DNA of 64,000 bases from the NCBI RefSeq assembly GCF_945952405.1, contig NZ_CAMFIA010000003.1:248001-312000 (forward strand), in the 5' to 3' direction. The notes below the pieces were generated by a model that did no database searches, was not told where the DNA came from, and saw nothing but the letters and a program-made list of their open reading frames with translations. A program made the position numbers and the translations under genes. The DNA is from an uncultured Stenotrophomonas sp. (GTDB taxonomy: Bacteria; Pseudomonadota; Gammaproteobacteria; Xanthomonadales; Xanthomonadaceae). Below are positions 45,459-53,772 of the stretch, in pieces (the stretch's first letter is position 1; each line of letters opens with the position of its first letter).

Positions 45459-45683
45459 TGCCCAAAGGGCCATGGGGTGGTTTTGGAGAACGAGCAGGCA
45501 TTGCTGATGCCACCACGGTTCATCGTGAAACCCAGGGCAGGCGGCTTCCCGCCACTGTGCGAGATTCCGCGTCTGGTCTATCACCCGCATGAGGGTGTGC
45601 TCCCCCAAGACCTTGAAGGTGGGATGAGCGGCTACTGGCTGGTCGCAGAGCGGCTTCGCCAAGCGCGTCGAACAACTACGTGA
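45459..45683 (+). pseudogene. Truncated DUF1629-type immunity gene, decayed copy 1
   Basis: The frame reads GHGVVLENEQALLMPPRF, then a stretch with AGGFPPLCEIPRLVY and GGMSGYWLVAERL. It aligns with residues about 25-85 of the intact immunity protein at 46742-47380, but the start and the last two thirds are missing. No start codon or ribosome-binding site fits. It is a relic of an earlier immunity gene. Confidence 0.75.
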
Positions 45684-45915
45684 TTGAACCGCCCCACCAT
45701 GACGGGCGCCGAACGGCCTTGGCCACGTTCTCGATCCATCGGAAGTCGCAATTGCCACGCTGACGCATCCCAATGCTGCAAGGGCTTGCCTAGTCGATCC
45801 ACCCGCTTCGCCCGGAACTATGTGCTTGTTCCGGACGACACCCGCTGTCAGCTGCAGGGTCTTGCATGAGAAGCGCTCGCGCTCCTTTCCACACCGGCAG
45901 TAAGCTCATCCCTGC
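45684..45915. other. Spacer between decayed immunity copies
   Basis: About 230 bases with no recognisable gene or structure. It may be eroded toxin or immunity sequence, but I cannot show that. Confidence 0.4.
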
Positions 45916-46264
45916 GTGAAAACTCCCTGGATGGACGCGAGGCGTGGCCCGATAGCACAAAACAGCCCGAAGCGCGGGGAGTTCTTTCTCCTCATCCCCG
46001 ACACGACGAGAAGAGGGAGAGGGCATGGCGTTGTTTTTGACAACGTCAAGCGGCTACGCACCCCACCGCGACTGATCCTGCGGCCGGAGGCCCGGGGATT
46101 CCCTCATCTGGTCGAACCACCGCGCTTGGTCTATTCACCCCAAAAGGGAGATCAGCCCGAGGATCTGGAAAGCAGAATGAGTGGCTACTGGCTGGATGGG
46201 ATGCAGGCATTGGCGGGAAAAAGCGCTCCCGCGGTCTGTGGTTCACGGACGCAGCTGATATCTG
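45916..46264 (+). pseudogene. DUF1629-type immunity gene, decayed copy 2 with internal deletion
   Basis: A GTG-started frame gives RGEFFLLIPDTTRR, GHGVVFDNVKRLRTPPRLIL and SRMSGYWL, matching the first ~85 residues of the intact copy. Then the frame shifts, and at 46236-46264 another frame reads LWFTDAADI-stop, matching the intact copy's last residues WFIDAADI. About 120 codons between are gone. The gene is therefore an internally deleted, frameshifted relic; the continuous frame ends at 46278 with unrelated residues. Confidence 0.8.
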
Positions 46265-46299
46265 AAGCGACAACCTGACTCCAAGGACGAAGAGACCGC

Positions 46300-46464
46300 A
46301 TGCCGCGTAAGGGCCCCATCTTTCAGGACCATCACATCCTTGAGCAACAGGTCTTCTACAACAACGAGCTACTGCAGGCGCAGGTAGAAGTTGACCTCAT
46401 CGGTACGAAACGCCAACCAATTGGACACCAAGCGCCAAACAAACTGGACAGCAGCGCCAAATGA
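46300..46464 (+). pseudogene. Orphan AHH-type toxin head, truncated
   Basis: A 54-codon frame starting MPRKGPIFQDHHILEQQ. It matches the first 27 residues of the intact toxin head at 47418 (MSRKGPVFQDHHAIEQQ) at 16 positions, including the double histidine, and lies just after immunity copy 2, the same order as the intact pair. After codon 27 it runs into TGGACA repeats and stops. It was probably cut by an insertion sequence that was later lost. Confidence 0.8.
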
Positions 46465-46490
46465 ACTGGACACCGGCACCAGACTGGACA
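46417..46490. repeat. Degenerate tandem repeats resembling an IS21-type end
   Basis: TGGACA occurs at 46422, 46445, 46467 and 46485, with GCGCCAAA between the first copies (46432, 46454), giving units of about 22 bases. Multiple short repeats of this kind are typical of the transposase-binding ends of IS21-family elements. No transposase gene remains. The repeats sit at the break in the orphan toxin head. Confidence 0.55.
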
Positions 46491-46640
46491 CTACCAGCGT
46501 GGCTGTAATTTGAGACGAATCTCACATGAGCGCGACTTGTCCAGCGGTTGATGTCGGGATCGGCCTATTCTCGCCCTGCCTACCGAACCTTCTGCTAATA
46601 CCTCTGTTGGGTCTGAACGCCTATCCTGAGCGCTGAATTG

Positions 46641-46745
46641 ATGTGCCAGTCTCAATCGTTACCTCGCTCGCGAAGGTACGGATTGGTCTGTCAGCGGGAG
46701 GGCGAGTACGCTATCTGGGACCATTCCGAAGACGCAGCCGCATGA
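46641..46745 (+). CDS. Possible 34-residue ORF coupled to the immunity gene
   Basis: A short frame from ATG 46641 encodes MCQSQSLPRSRRYGLVCQRE followed by a GEYAIWDHSEDAAA end. Its TGA overlaps the immunity ATG (ATGA), the usual sign of translational coupling. It may be a real leader ORF that sets immunity translation, or the tail of a lost gene. No family was recognised and the ribosome-binding site is weak. Confidence 0.3.
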   Translation: MCQSQSLPRSRRYGLVCQREGEYAIWDHSEDAAA

Positions 46746-47380
46746 AATCGACTACGCCCAACCACCCCATGCTTGGGGAATTTTTCATCCTTGAAGCTGG
46801 AGCGATCAATGGCCCATCCTGCGGGGTTGTCTTTGAGAACCTCGGCAAGTTGCTGTCACCTCCGCGCCTGATTCTACGGCCGGAGGGTGGGGGCTTCCCT
46901 GTGCTGAATGAAGTTCCACGCCTGGTCTACGTACCCAGTAAAGGGCCCGCACCGAGGGATCTGGAGCCAGGATTCAGCGGCTACTGGCTCGTGTCAGAGC
47001 GGTTGCACAACGTCATGGCTGTGGTGGATCCCAGTGCTTTCGCCTTCGCGGAGGTTGATTACCGGCTCCCAGATGGCAGTAAGGGGCCGCGCCACTTTCT
47101 GTGCACTGTGGTGCAAGAGATCGACGCGTTGGACGAGGAGGCCTCCAAGCTCTTCATCGATACGACCGAAGAGTTCATCAATGGCAAATTCTATGACTTG
47201 ACGGGTGGTGCCAGCGTAACCTTCAAACGAGACGTACTGGGTTCGGCACACGTGTTTAAGACGCCTTACACAAGCACGATCTTCTGCGACCAAGCCTTTA
47301 AAGATGCCGCGGCTTCGGCAGGTATTGCGACTGATAGTGATGCCAATGGCATGTGGTTCATTGACGCCGCGGATATCTGA
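46742..47380 (+). CDS. DUF1629 / Imm11-like immunity protein
   Basis: A 212-residue soluble protein beginning MKSTTPNHPMLGEFFILEAG. It carries the pattern GVVFENLGKLLSPPRLILRP and SGYWLVSERLHNVMAVVDPS, and the C-terminal half GKFYDLTGGASVTFKRDVLG, SAHVFKTPYTSTIFCDQAFK and the end MWFIDAADI. This resembles DUF1629-type (Imm11-like) immunity proteins. It lies 37 bases before the AHH toxin head, and two decayed relatives sit upstream. An immunity gene immediately before the effector is the usual order for Xanthomonadales type IV secretion effectors. Confidence 0.72.
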   Translation: MKSTTPNHPMLGEFFILEAGAINGPSCGVVFENLGKLLSPPRLILRPEGGGFPVLNEVPRLVYVPSKGPAPRDLEPGFSGYWLVSERLHNVMAVVDPSAFAFAEVDYRLPDGSKGPRHFLCTVVQEIDALDEEASKLFIDTTEEFINGKFYDLTGGASVTFKRDVLGSAHVFKTPYTSTIFCDQAFKDAAASAGIATDSDANGMWFIDAADI

Positions 47381-47417
47381 TAGCCCAGTAGTTGGTGACC
47401 AGGAAGGAGCCTGATCC

Positions 47418-47759
47418 ATGTCCCGTAAAGGACCTGTTTTTCAAGATCACCACGCTATCGAGCAGCAGACGCTGGACCGCAGCCCCTTGCTCAAAGCTAT
47501 TTCGGAAGCCGGGCATTTCAACATCCATGCCCCGGAGAACCGCATCTTTCTCCCAGCCGATCCAGTGTTTGCGCAGACTCTGGGTATCACGCCTCATGGT
47601 GGCGGCCCTATCGCGGACTACCAGATCGGGCTTCAGCAGCGTTTGCGGCGCCTCGAACAAAGCCCCGATGGCGCCAGAGCGCTGCAGGCGATCCCGACGC
47701 ACTGGCTCGAGTTGCAGGTCGTGTGGAGACTTTCCGAGACATCGTTCGGGCCGGCTTGA
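47418..47759 (+). CDS. AHH-type nuclease toxin head, probably the severed N-terminus of the effector
   Basis: A 113-residue protein, MSRKGPVFQDHHAIEQQTLD onward. His11-His12 followed by PLLKAISEAGHFNIHAPENR and IFLPAD follows the AHH nuclease pattern (double His, then N-[IL]-x-P-x-N). GGAAGGAG precedes the ATG. The last 13 residues are in a frame that leaves the family pattern, while the overlapping frame continues with FRDIVRAGLINGDLYTN, the expected end of an AHH domain. So the two frames look like one gene broken near 47721. Lower GC than the flanks suggests transfer. Confidence 0.7.
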   Translation: MSRKGPVFQDHHAIEQQTLDRSPLLKAISEAGHFNIHAPENRIFLPADPVFAQTLGITPHGGGPIADYQIGLQQRLRRLEQSPDGARALQAIPTHWLELQVVWRLSETSFGPA

Positions 47760-50620
47760 TCAACGGTGACCTATACACCAACGCGCCCTATGGCCTTCGC
47801 GCAGACGATATCCGGCCCAACGTTCAGAGCTTCTTCCAGAACGAATCCGGCTATGGGCGAGCCCATGCAGCCCAACTTCAACAGTTGAAGCGCTTCGCTC
47901 CGATCGACAATGGTTGGGCGGGAGTCACCCACACCGAAGGTCGCGTGGTGAGCGCGCTCCAGCATATCCAAACCGTTCCGAACCCTCTGACGCGCGGTGG
48001 TGCGACGGAGCTGCAGCGCCATGGTCTTTCCCTGGCGATCTCCAACGCACACCACGACGGCCGTTTGAGCATGTCACCAGGTAGCATCCTGGTGGTAGAG
48101 AACACCTTGGGCGCTGAAGCTGCCTCCCCCCTTCGCGCTCCGCGTGCTCAACAAGGGGGGGTTTCCATGGAACTGCTCATGGGCGAGGCGTCAGCCCGGA
48201 CTCTGGTCCGCTCCGGTGGCCTGCTGACCACCGGCGCCGATGCGATCTTGACTGCCCGGCGCACTGCCGAACTACTGGAGCAAGGCAATACAACCGCAGC
48301 GCAATCGGAGTTCAACCATGCCATCGCCCGCAATGTCGGCGGATGGGGAGGCGGTGCCGCCACCGCCATGGCGTTGGGTGGCAGTGGGTTCCTGCCTGCC
48401 GCCGTGGTGGCGGCCGATGCCCTGCTGCTAAGCAAGGCATTCGAGAAAGGCGCGGACCTGCGGGACAACTGGGCCACCTACCACCAGACCGACAAGGCGG
48501 ATGTGGACTGGAAGTTCAACGGCCGCAATTGGGAGCGCCAAACCGCCTTTGCCAGCACGTCCGATGGGCGCAGCAGCTCCGTCGAACGAGATGTGGTGGC
48601 GAGTTATCAAAAGTCCCAGGAACTGGGTGCGATGGCCAGCGCAAAAGCAGTGGAGTTGGCGCTGGGCAGGGTGCCACCACCGCGAGACCCGTTCGTGATT
48701 CCCGCCCAGCCAAGCGACCAACGCGGGCTGGACAACCAGGACTGGCGCCGCAACGCCGATACCTTGGCGTGGGAACGCCAGGTCAGAACGGGGGTGTCCG
48801 GCGCGAACGACCGCGGCATCTACGCAACCCAGACCGCAACGCCTCAGCGTGCCCGGCAGCTCAACCAGGAAGCACTGGCCCGTATCGAGGGCAATATCAG
48901 CAACGGCCGCGAAGCCATTGCGGCCACTTACCTGGAAAGCCATGCCGCGCAACGGGCGCAGGACTACCACGTGGACGTGCCGGCAGCGGTGGAGTTGGCG
49001 CGGGCGAAAGCCAATAGGGTCCTGGGCTCAGACAGCCGGGTCTACCAGCGCAATGACGCCGGGGAGTGGGCCAGCCCTTCCCGGGTCGCCCATGGCAATC
49101 TGGCCACGGAACTGGAGCTGACCAACCTGATGCGCCAGCCTTCGCTGGAACGTTCGCAGCAGGCGTTGGCCGACATCCTGGCCATGCCAGCGCCGACGGC
49201 AGCCCAAGCCGAGAAGAACGAACTGCTGCACCGATACCGCAGCGCGGGCATCGATCTGAACGTAAATCCGGATACCCAGCACGCCATCGCGCTGGCGGTG
49301 CAGCGGACACTGGAGGCCAACGACGTTACCGGCCGGACGATGCAGCAACTGCAACCCGATGGGGCGGACAAGCGCGGCTTCGACAGCCCGATCCTCCACT
49401 TCCAGACCGGGCCGGACGGAGTAGCTCACCAAGTCGCCACTACCAGCAGCAAAGAGCTGCGGCAGGCATTGCATGATGTGCGAGCCCAGCGCCATGAGCA
49501 GATGCCCATCCCCGATACCCCGGAGCTGCGCATCGCGACGCTGTCACCGGACCAGCGGCACGCGTATGAGCAGACACTGCGCGAAGCCAACCGGCAGGGC
49601 GTATCCACCCAACAGGCGCAGCGGGTGGCAACCTTGGCGGCAGTCAACCTGCACGCTCCGCAAATGGAGGAAACCCGGGCGCCGCAAGCGGTGGTCGAGG
49701 TACAGCGGCAACCTGATGCAAAGCCGTCACCTGATGCAGTGACGATGGCCGCCGCGTCCGCGCCCGTTGCTGCTTCGCCGCTGATCGCGCCGGGACGCCT
49801 TGAACAAACCCGGCCGCCCATTCACCGCGATGCGCGACGGACTGAACCGGATCTGCAGCCGGCCCCAGCCGTGGTGGATGCTTCGACCCGGCCGGGCAAT
49901 GTTGGCCAACCCGTTCCCATGCAGCCCGCGCCATCGGCGCAGCATGAGCACCAGGTTGCGCTGACGGGCGCCCGGGCCCAGGACGCCTCGCAGCAGCATG
50001 CCGCACCTCGCTTGCCCGATCAGCTCACACCGAGTGCGCCGCTGAACGGACAGCCCGACACTGGGCAGCGCCAACTCATCGAAAATCATCCGCCTCGCAA
50101 TCAGGCGATGCCTGCTCAGCCGGCAGAGAACCTGCGGGCCGAACCAGCAACGCCGGCGCCGTCCTACCAGCAAGACACGCCGCTGGTGGCAATGACGCCA
50201 CTACAGGCCGATCATCCCGACCATGCGCTCTATCAGCAGATCCGCGAGCAGGTGACGGCGCTGGATGCCAGGCACGGGCGCAGCTTCGATGCGACCAGCG
50301 AGCGGATGACGGTCAGTCTGCTGGTCCTGGCCAAGGACAATGGATTGGATCGGGTGGACCATGTGGTGCTGAGCAATGCTACTGCCGACAAGGCTGCGGG
50401 GCATAACGTGTTCGTTGTCCAGGGTGAACTGAACAACCCCGCGCACCAGCGTGCGTACATGCCTACCGAGCAGGCAGTACAGACCCCGGTGCACGATTCA
50501 TTGCAGCGGTTCGAGGTGATCAGCCAGCAACAGCAGCAGATTCAGGCGCAGCAGTTGGAGCAGCAACTGCAGACGGAGCGCGAGCAGCAGGGGCAGGTGC
50601 GCGGCATGAGCATGAGCTGA
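47723..50620 (+). CDS. XVIPCD-containing type IV secretion effector (X-Tfe-like), possibly frameshifted
   Basis: A 965-residue protein opened by a GTG at 47723 inside the toxin-head gene. Residues 5-30 look like the end of an AHH nuclease domain. A hydrophobic glycine-rich stretch lies near residues 210-240. Residues 650-820 are Pro/Ala/Gln-rich linker. Residues 825-965 match an XVIPCD: ADHPDHALYQQIREQV, LDARHGRSFD, SLLVLAKDNGLDRVDHVVLS, then a Gln-rich tail (residues 935-958). In Xanthomonas and Stenotrophomonas this domain docks on VirD4 for delivery into rival bacteria. The natural product was probably a fusion of about 1,066 residues. Confidence 0.75.
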   Translation: METFRDIVRAGLINGDLYTNAPYGLRADDIRPNVQSFFQNESGYGRAHAAQLQQLKRFAPIDNGWAGVTHTEGRVVSALQHIQTVPNPLTRGGATELQRHGLSLAISNAHHDGRLSMSPGSILVVENTLGAEAASPLRAPRAQQGGVSMELLMGEASARTLVRSGGLLTTGADAILTARRTAELLEQGNTTAAQSEFNHAIARNVGGWGGGAATAMALGGSGFLPAAVVAADALLLSKAFEKGADLRDNWATYHQTDKADVDWKFNGRNWERQTAFASTSDGRSSSVERDVVASYQKSQELGAMASAKAVELALGRVPPPRDPFVIPAQPSDQRGLDNQDWRRNADTLAWERQVRTGVSGANDRGIYATQTATPQRARQLNQEALARIEGNISNGREAIAATYLESHAAQRAQDYHVDVPAAVELARAKANRVLGSDSRVYQRNDAGEWASPSRVAHGNLATELELTNLMRQPSLERSQQALADILAMPAPTAAQAEKNELLHRYRSAGIDLNVNPDTQHAIALAVQRTLEANDVTGRTMQQLQPDGADKRGFDSPILHFQTGPDGVAHQVATTSSKELRQALHDVRAQRHEQMPIPDTPELRIATLSPDQRHAYEQTLREANRQGVSTQQAQRVATLAAVNLHAPQMEETRAPQAVVEVQRQPDAKPSPDAVTMAAASAPVAASPLIAPGRLEQTRPPIHRDARRTEPDLQPAPAVVDASTRPGNVGQPVPMQPAPSAQHEHQVALTGARAQDASQQHAAPRLPDQLTPSAPLNGQPDTGQRQLIENHPPRNQAMPAQPAENLRAEPATPAPSYQQDTPLVAMTPLQADHPDHALYQQIREQVTALDARHGRSFDATSERMTVSLLVLAKDNGLDRVDHVVLSNATADKAAGHNVFVVQGELNNPAHQRAYMPTEQAVQTPVHDSLQRFEVISQQQQQIQAQQLEQQLQTEREQQGQVRGMSMS

Positions 50621-50682
50621 GATCCGGGGTGGGCGTGCTGGTTTCGGCTTTGGTTTGAGTCCCAACACGCCCCAAACCGTAC

Positions 50683-50847
50683 TCAGCCACGTGCCACGCC
50701 CATGCGCTCGGCCACTTCATCGGGTATCAGGCGCTCGCGCCTGCCGGCAAAGAGCATCGTTACACCCCAGTGTTGGGCATCTTCGCTGGCCTTCTCGCTC
50801 GGGACGATCAATTTTCCGCAGTTGCCCTCAGCGCCCGCGGCCACCAT
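50683..50847 (-). CDS. Possible 54-residue ORF or gene remnant after asnB
   Basis: A minus-strand frame from ATG 50847 overlaps the asnB stop in another frame and ends at 50683. It reads NCGKLIVPSEKASEDAQHWG and then LFAGRRERLIPDEVAERMGV. The codon choice looks coding, but no family is recognised and no ribosome-binding site is clear. It could be a remnant of a longer gene. Confidence 0.25.
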   Translation of the reverse strand: MVAAGAEGNCGKLIVPSEKASEDAQHWGVTMLFAGRRERLIPDEVAERMGVARG

Positions 50848-52729
50848 GCCAGTGCTGGTGCCAGGCCTGGAACATCAGCACGTTCCACAGGTGCGTGTGC
50901 CATTTGCGCTCACCGCGCAGGAAGGCTTCCCAGATACCGCGCACGCGTACCGCATCGAAACAACCCTGGTTGCGCAGCAGCTGCGGGGCCAGCAGCGCCT
51001 CGGCCCAGTCGCGCAGGGGACCGGCCAGCCAGCGCGCCATCGGCGGACCGAAGCCGCGCTTGGGCCGGTACACCAGCGGTTCCGGCAGATAGCGCGCCAG
51101 CAGGTGCTTGAGGATCCGCTTGTGCTCGCCATCGTGGTACTTCAGGTGCTGCGGCAGGCGCCAGGCCAGGCGCACCACCTCCATGTCCAGCAGCGGTGCG
51201 CGGGTTTCCACGCCCGCCGCCATGCCGGCCCGGTCAACCTTGGCGAGGATGCCCTCGGCCAGATCCATGCGGAAGTCGAGCAGCTGGATGCGCGCCTCGG
51301 CCGGCAACGCGGTGTCCTGCTGCTGGAAGATCGTCATCGGTTCACGCGCGCCCAGTACCACCTGCGCCGGCTGCCGCCAGCGGGTGACGCGTTGCAGGTA
51401 GTGCCCCTCTACATCGTTGGCGGCGACCTCGGCCACCAGTGCACGCCAGCCACCGAGGCGGCCGCGTTCGACGTTCATGCGGTTGCCGCTGCGCCGCGCC
51501 AGGTCACGCACCCAGTCCGGCAGGCCGCCACACAGCCGCGCATTGCGCAGCGCGCGACCATAGCTGGGATGGCCGAAGAACAGCTCATCGCCGCCGTCGC
51601 CGGTCAGCGCCACCGGCTTGCGTGCGCCCAGCAGTTCACTGGCCAGCAGGGTCGGCAGCTGCGAAGCATCGGCGAACGGCTCGCACCAGACCTGTGGCAG
51701 GCGCTGCAGCAGATCCAGGCCCTGGCGCGCGTCCATCCGGTGCAGGTGGTGCTGCACGCCCAGATGCCGCGCGACCTGCGAGGCCCAGTCGCTCTCGTCA
51801 TGGCCGGGATCGTCGAAGCCGACCGTCCACGCTTCGATCGGCAGGGTCGACTGTGCCTGCATCATCGCCGTCACCAGCGAGGAATCGGTGCCGCCGGACA
51901 GGAACGCGCCGCAGGCCAGCGGCGAATGCATGCGGGCAGCGATGGCTTTCTGCAGTACCGCTTCCAGCTGGTCGGTGGCCTGCTCCAGGCTGGGTGCCGG
52001 CTGCAACGGCTCCTGCAGTGCGGTCTGCATCGCATCACGTGCGCACCAGTAGCGCGAACCGCCCTGCGCGGCCTGGCTGGAGCCGCCCGCGGCGTGATCG
52101 CTGAGGTCGATGCGCAGCATCGCGCCCGCCACCAGCTTGTGGATGCCGCGATAGATGGTGTGCGGCGCCGGCACATAGTCGTGCCGCAGCAGCAGGCTCA
52201 ATGCATCCTGGTCGATGCTCGGCGAGAATCCGGCAAATGCTTGCAGTGCTTTCAGTTCGGAAGCGAACAGGAACCTGCCCTGGTACCAACCGTAGTAGAG
52301 CGGCCGCTCGCCCACCGGGTCACGCGCCAGCCACAGCTCGCGCGACTCGCGGTCCCATACGCTGAAACCGAATGCGCCCTCGATGCGCGACAGCGCCCGC
52401 TGCACGCCCCACTCGACGATGGCCTGCAGCAACAGGCGCGCATCGCTGCAGCTGCGCGGCAGATCGCGCAGCTGCGCCTGCAGGTCGGCGCGGTTGTACA
52501 GGCGGCCGTCCAGGCACAGCACGTAACGGCCACACTCCGAGCTCAGCGGTTGCAGGGGCGTATCGGTCGGCGCCCGGCAATGGCCCAGTGCCAGGCCGGC
52601 ATCGGCGTCGGTCCAGTAACCGATGCGGCCGCGGCCACGCTGCTGCAGGGCGCGCAGCATCGGCGCCAGCTGTTGCAGCAGGTGCTCGTCATCGGCCGGC
52701 GGCAGCCAGGCCCCGACCACGCCACTCAT
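50828..52729 (-). CDS. Asparagine synthase-like amidotransferase lacking the N-terminal catalytic cysteine
   Basis: A 633-residue protein with a class II glutaminase-like domain (GRYVLCLDGRLYNRADLQ, ALSRIEGAFGFSVWD) and a synthetase domain with the PP-loop motif GAFLSGGTDSSLVTAMM, TGDGGDELFFGHPSYGRA and AKVDRAGMAAGVETRAPLLD. Functional enzymes start MCGI; here the second residue is Ser (ATG AGT), so glutamine-derived ammonia is not expected and free ammonia, or another role, is more likely. Such proteins are often found near surface polysaccharide genes. It is monocistronic; the rest of the motifs look intact. Confidence 0.85.
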   Translation of the reverse strand: MSGVVGAWLPPADDEHLLQQLAPMLRALQQRGRGRIGYWTDADAGLALGHCRAPTDTPLQPLSSECGRYVLCLDGRLYNRADLQAQLRDLPRSCSDARLLLQAIVEWGVQRALSRIEGAFGFSVWDRESRELWLARDPVGERPLYYGWYQGRFLFASELKALQAFAGFSPSIDQDALSLLLRHDYVPAPHTIYRGIHKLVAGAMLRIDLSDHAAGGSSQAAQGGSRYWCARDAMQTALQEPLQPAPSLEQATDQLEAVLQKAIAARMHSPLACGAFLSGGTDSSLVTAMMQAQSTLPIEAWTVGFDDPGHDESDWASQVARHLGVQHHLHRMDARQGLDLLQRLPQVWCEPFADASQLPTLLASELLGARKPVALTGDGGDELFFGHPSYGRALRNARLCGGLPDWVRDLARRSGNRMNVERGRLGGWRALVAEVAANDVEGHYLQRVTRWRQPAQVVLGAREPMTIFQQQDTALPAEARIQLLDFRMDLAEGILAKVDRAGMAAGVETRAPLLDMEVVRLAWRLPQHLKYHDGEHKRILKHLLARYLPEPLVYRPKRGFGPPMARWLAGPLRDWAEALLAPQLLRNQGCFDAVRVRGIWEAFLRGERKWHTHLWNVLMFQAWHQHWHGGRGR

Positions 52730-53082
52730 CGGGCACCTCCACGGCGGCGACGGCGGCAGGACAGACTCGGCAAGCGGGGAGCGGCGGGCGACATGGGGAC
52801 GGCACGCGGAACGGAGGAGACTCCATGCTCAGCCCGCCCCCGGCCCGGCGTCAGTCGCTTTGCTGTCAGCGATGGTCACCGGATGTATCACGAAGGTAAC
52901 GTTTTGTAACGGCAACCGGCTATGCTGGGCGCCAAGTTGTTGCCGGGACTGAGGCCCGGCCCGTGCGCCAGCAACCCCGGCTGAATGGCGCCCGCCCCCT
53001 GGACCCGGGCGGCCCGAAGGCTGGGATAGCATCGCCGCGCTCGTGCCGTGGCGGTACGTTTGCGCCCACGGAGGCCTTGAAA

Positions 53083-53772
53083 ATGCTGGATATCGTACTG
53101 GTCGAAGACGATGCCCGCCTGGGTACGATGGTCAGCGACTATCTGCAGCGGCATGGCTACCAGGTGGCCCATGAGCGCAGCGGCGAGCGCGCGGTGACCC
53201 GGATCCTGGCCGAGAAGCCCGCGCTGGTGCTGCTGGATGTCGGCCTGCCGGACCAGGATGGTTTCGAAGTGTGTCGGCAGATCAGGCCCCACTATGACGG
53301 CATCATCTGCGTGCTGACCGCCCGAACCGACAACATCGACCAGGTGCTGGGGCTGGAGCTGGGCGCCGACGACTACATCGGCAAGCCGATCGAACCGCGG
53401 GTGCTGCTGGCCCGGCTGCGCGCCCACCTGCGTCGCCACCGCCGGGTCGAGCCGCGCGATGGCAGCCTGCGCTTCGGCGAGCTGAACATCGACCCGTCCA
53501 CCCGCAACGTGCACCTGCAGGGCGCCCTGCTGGAGCTCACCACCGCCGAGTTCGACCTGCTGTTCCTGCTGGCCAGCAATGCCGGCCAGATCCTCGACCG
53601 TGACGCGCTGTTGCGCGGCCTGCGCGGGATCGCCTTCGACGGGCTGGACCGCTCGATCGATGCCCGCATCTCGCGCCTGCGCCGCAAGCTGGGCGACAAC
53701 CCGGAACAACCGGAACGGATCAAGACCGTGCGTGGCCGCGGCTACCTGTTCAGCCGCTCGGCATGGGGATGA
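53083..53772 (+). CDS. OmpR/RstA-type response regulator
   Basis: A 229-residue regulator. The receiver domain has the acidic pair EDD (residues 8-10), the phospho-acceptor Asp in LLDVGLPD, VLTART and GKPIEP. The C-terminal winged helix reads LTTAEFDLLFLLASNAGQIL, ISRLRRKLGD and IKTVRGRGYLF. It overlaps the kinase gene by ATGA, so the two form a two-component pair. ATG 53083 (MLDIVLVEDD) is the start; the open frame upstream is not receiver-like. The set of target genes is unknown. Confidence 0.9.
   Translation: MLDIVLVEDDARLGTMVSDYLQRHGYQVAHERSGERAVTRILAEKPALVLLDVGLPDQDGFEVCRQIRPHYDGIICVLTARTDNIDQVLGLELGADDYIGKPIEPRVLLARLRAHLRRHRRVEPRDGSLRFGELNIDPSTRNVHLQGALLELTTAEFDLLFLLASNAGQILDRDALLRGLRGIAFDGLDRSIDARISRLRRKLGDNPEQPERIKTVRGRGYLFSRSAWG

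Noticed and set aside
46400..46500. Intact insertion sequence
   Set aside because: Only end-like repeats are present; no transposase frame lies within several kilobases.
50702..52909. Open frame of 735 codons on plus
   Set aside because: Antisense to the asparagine synthase-like gene.
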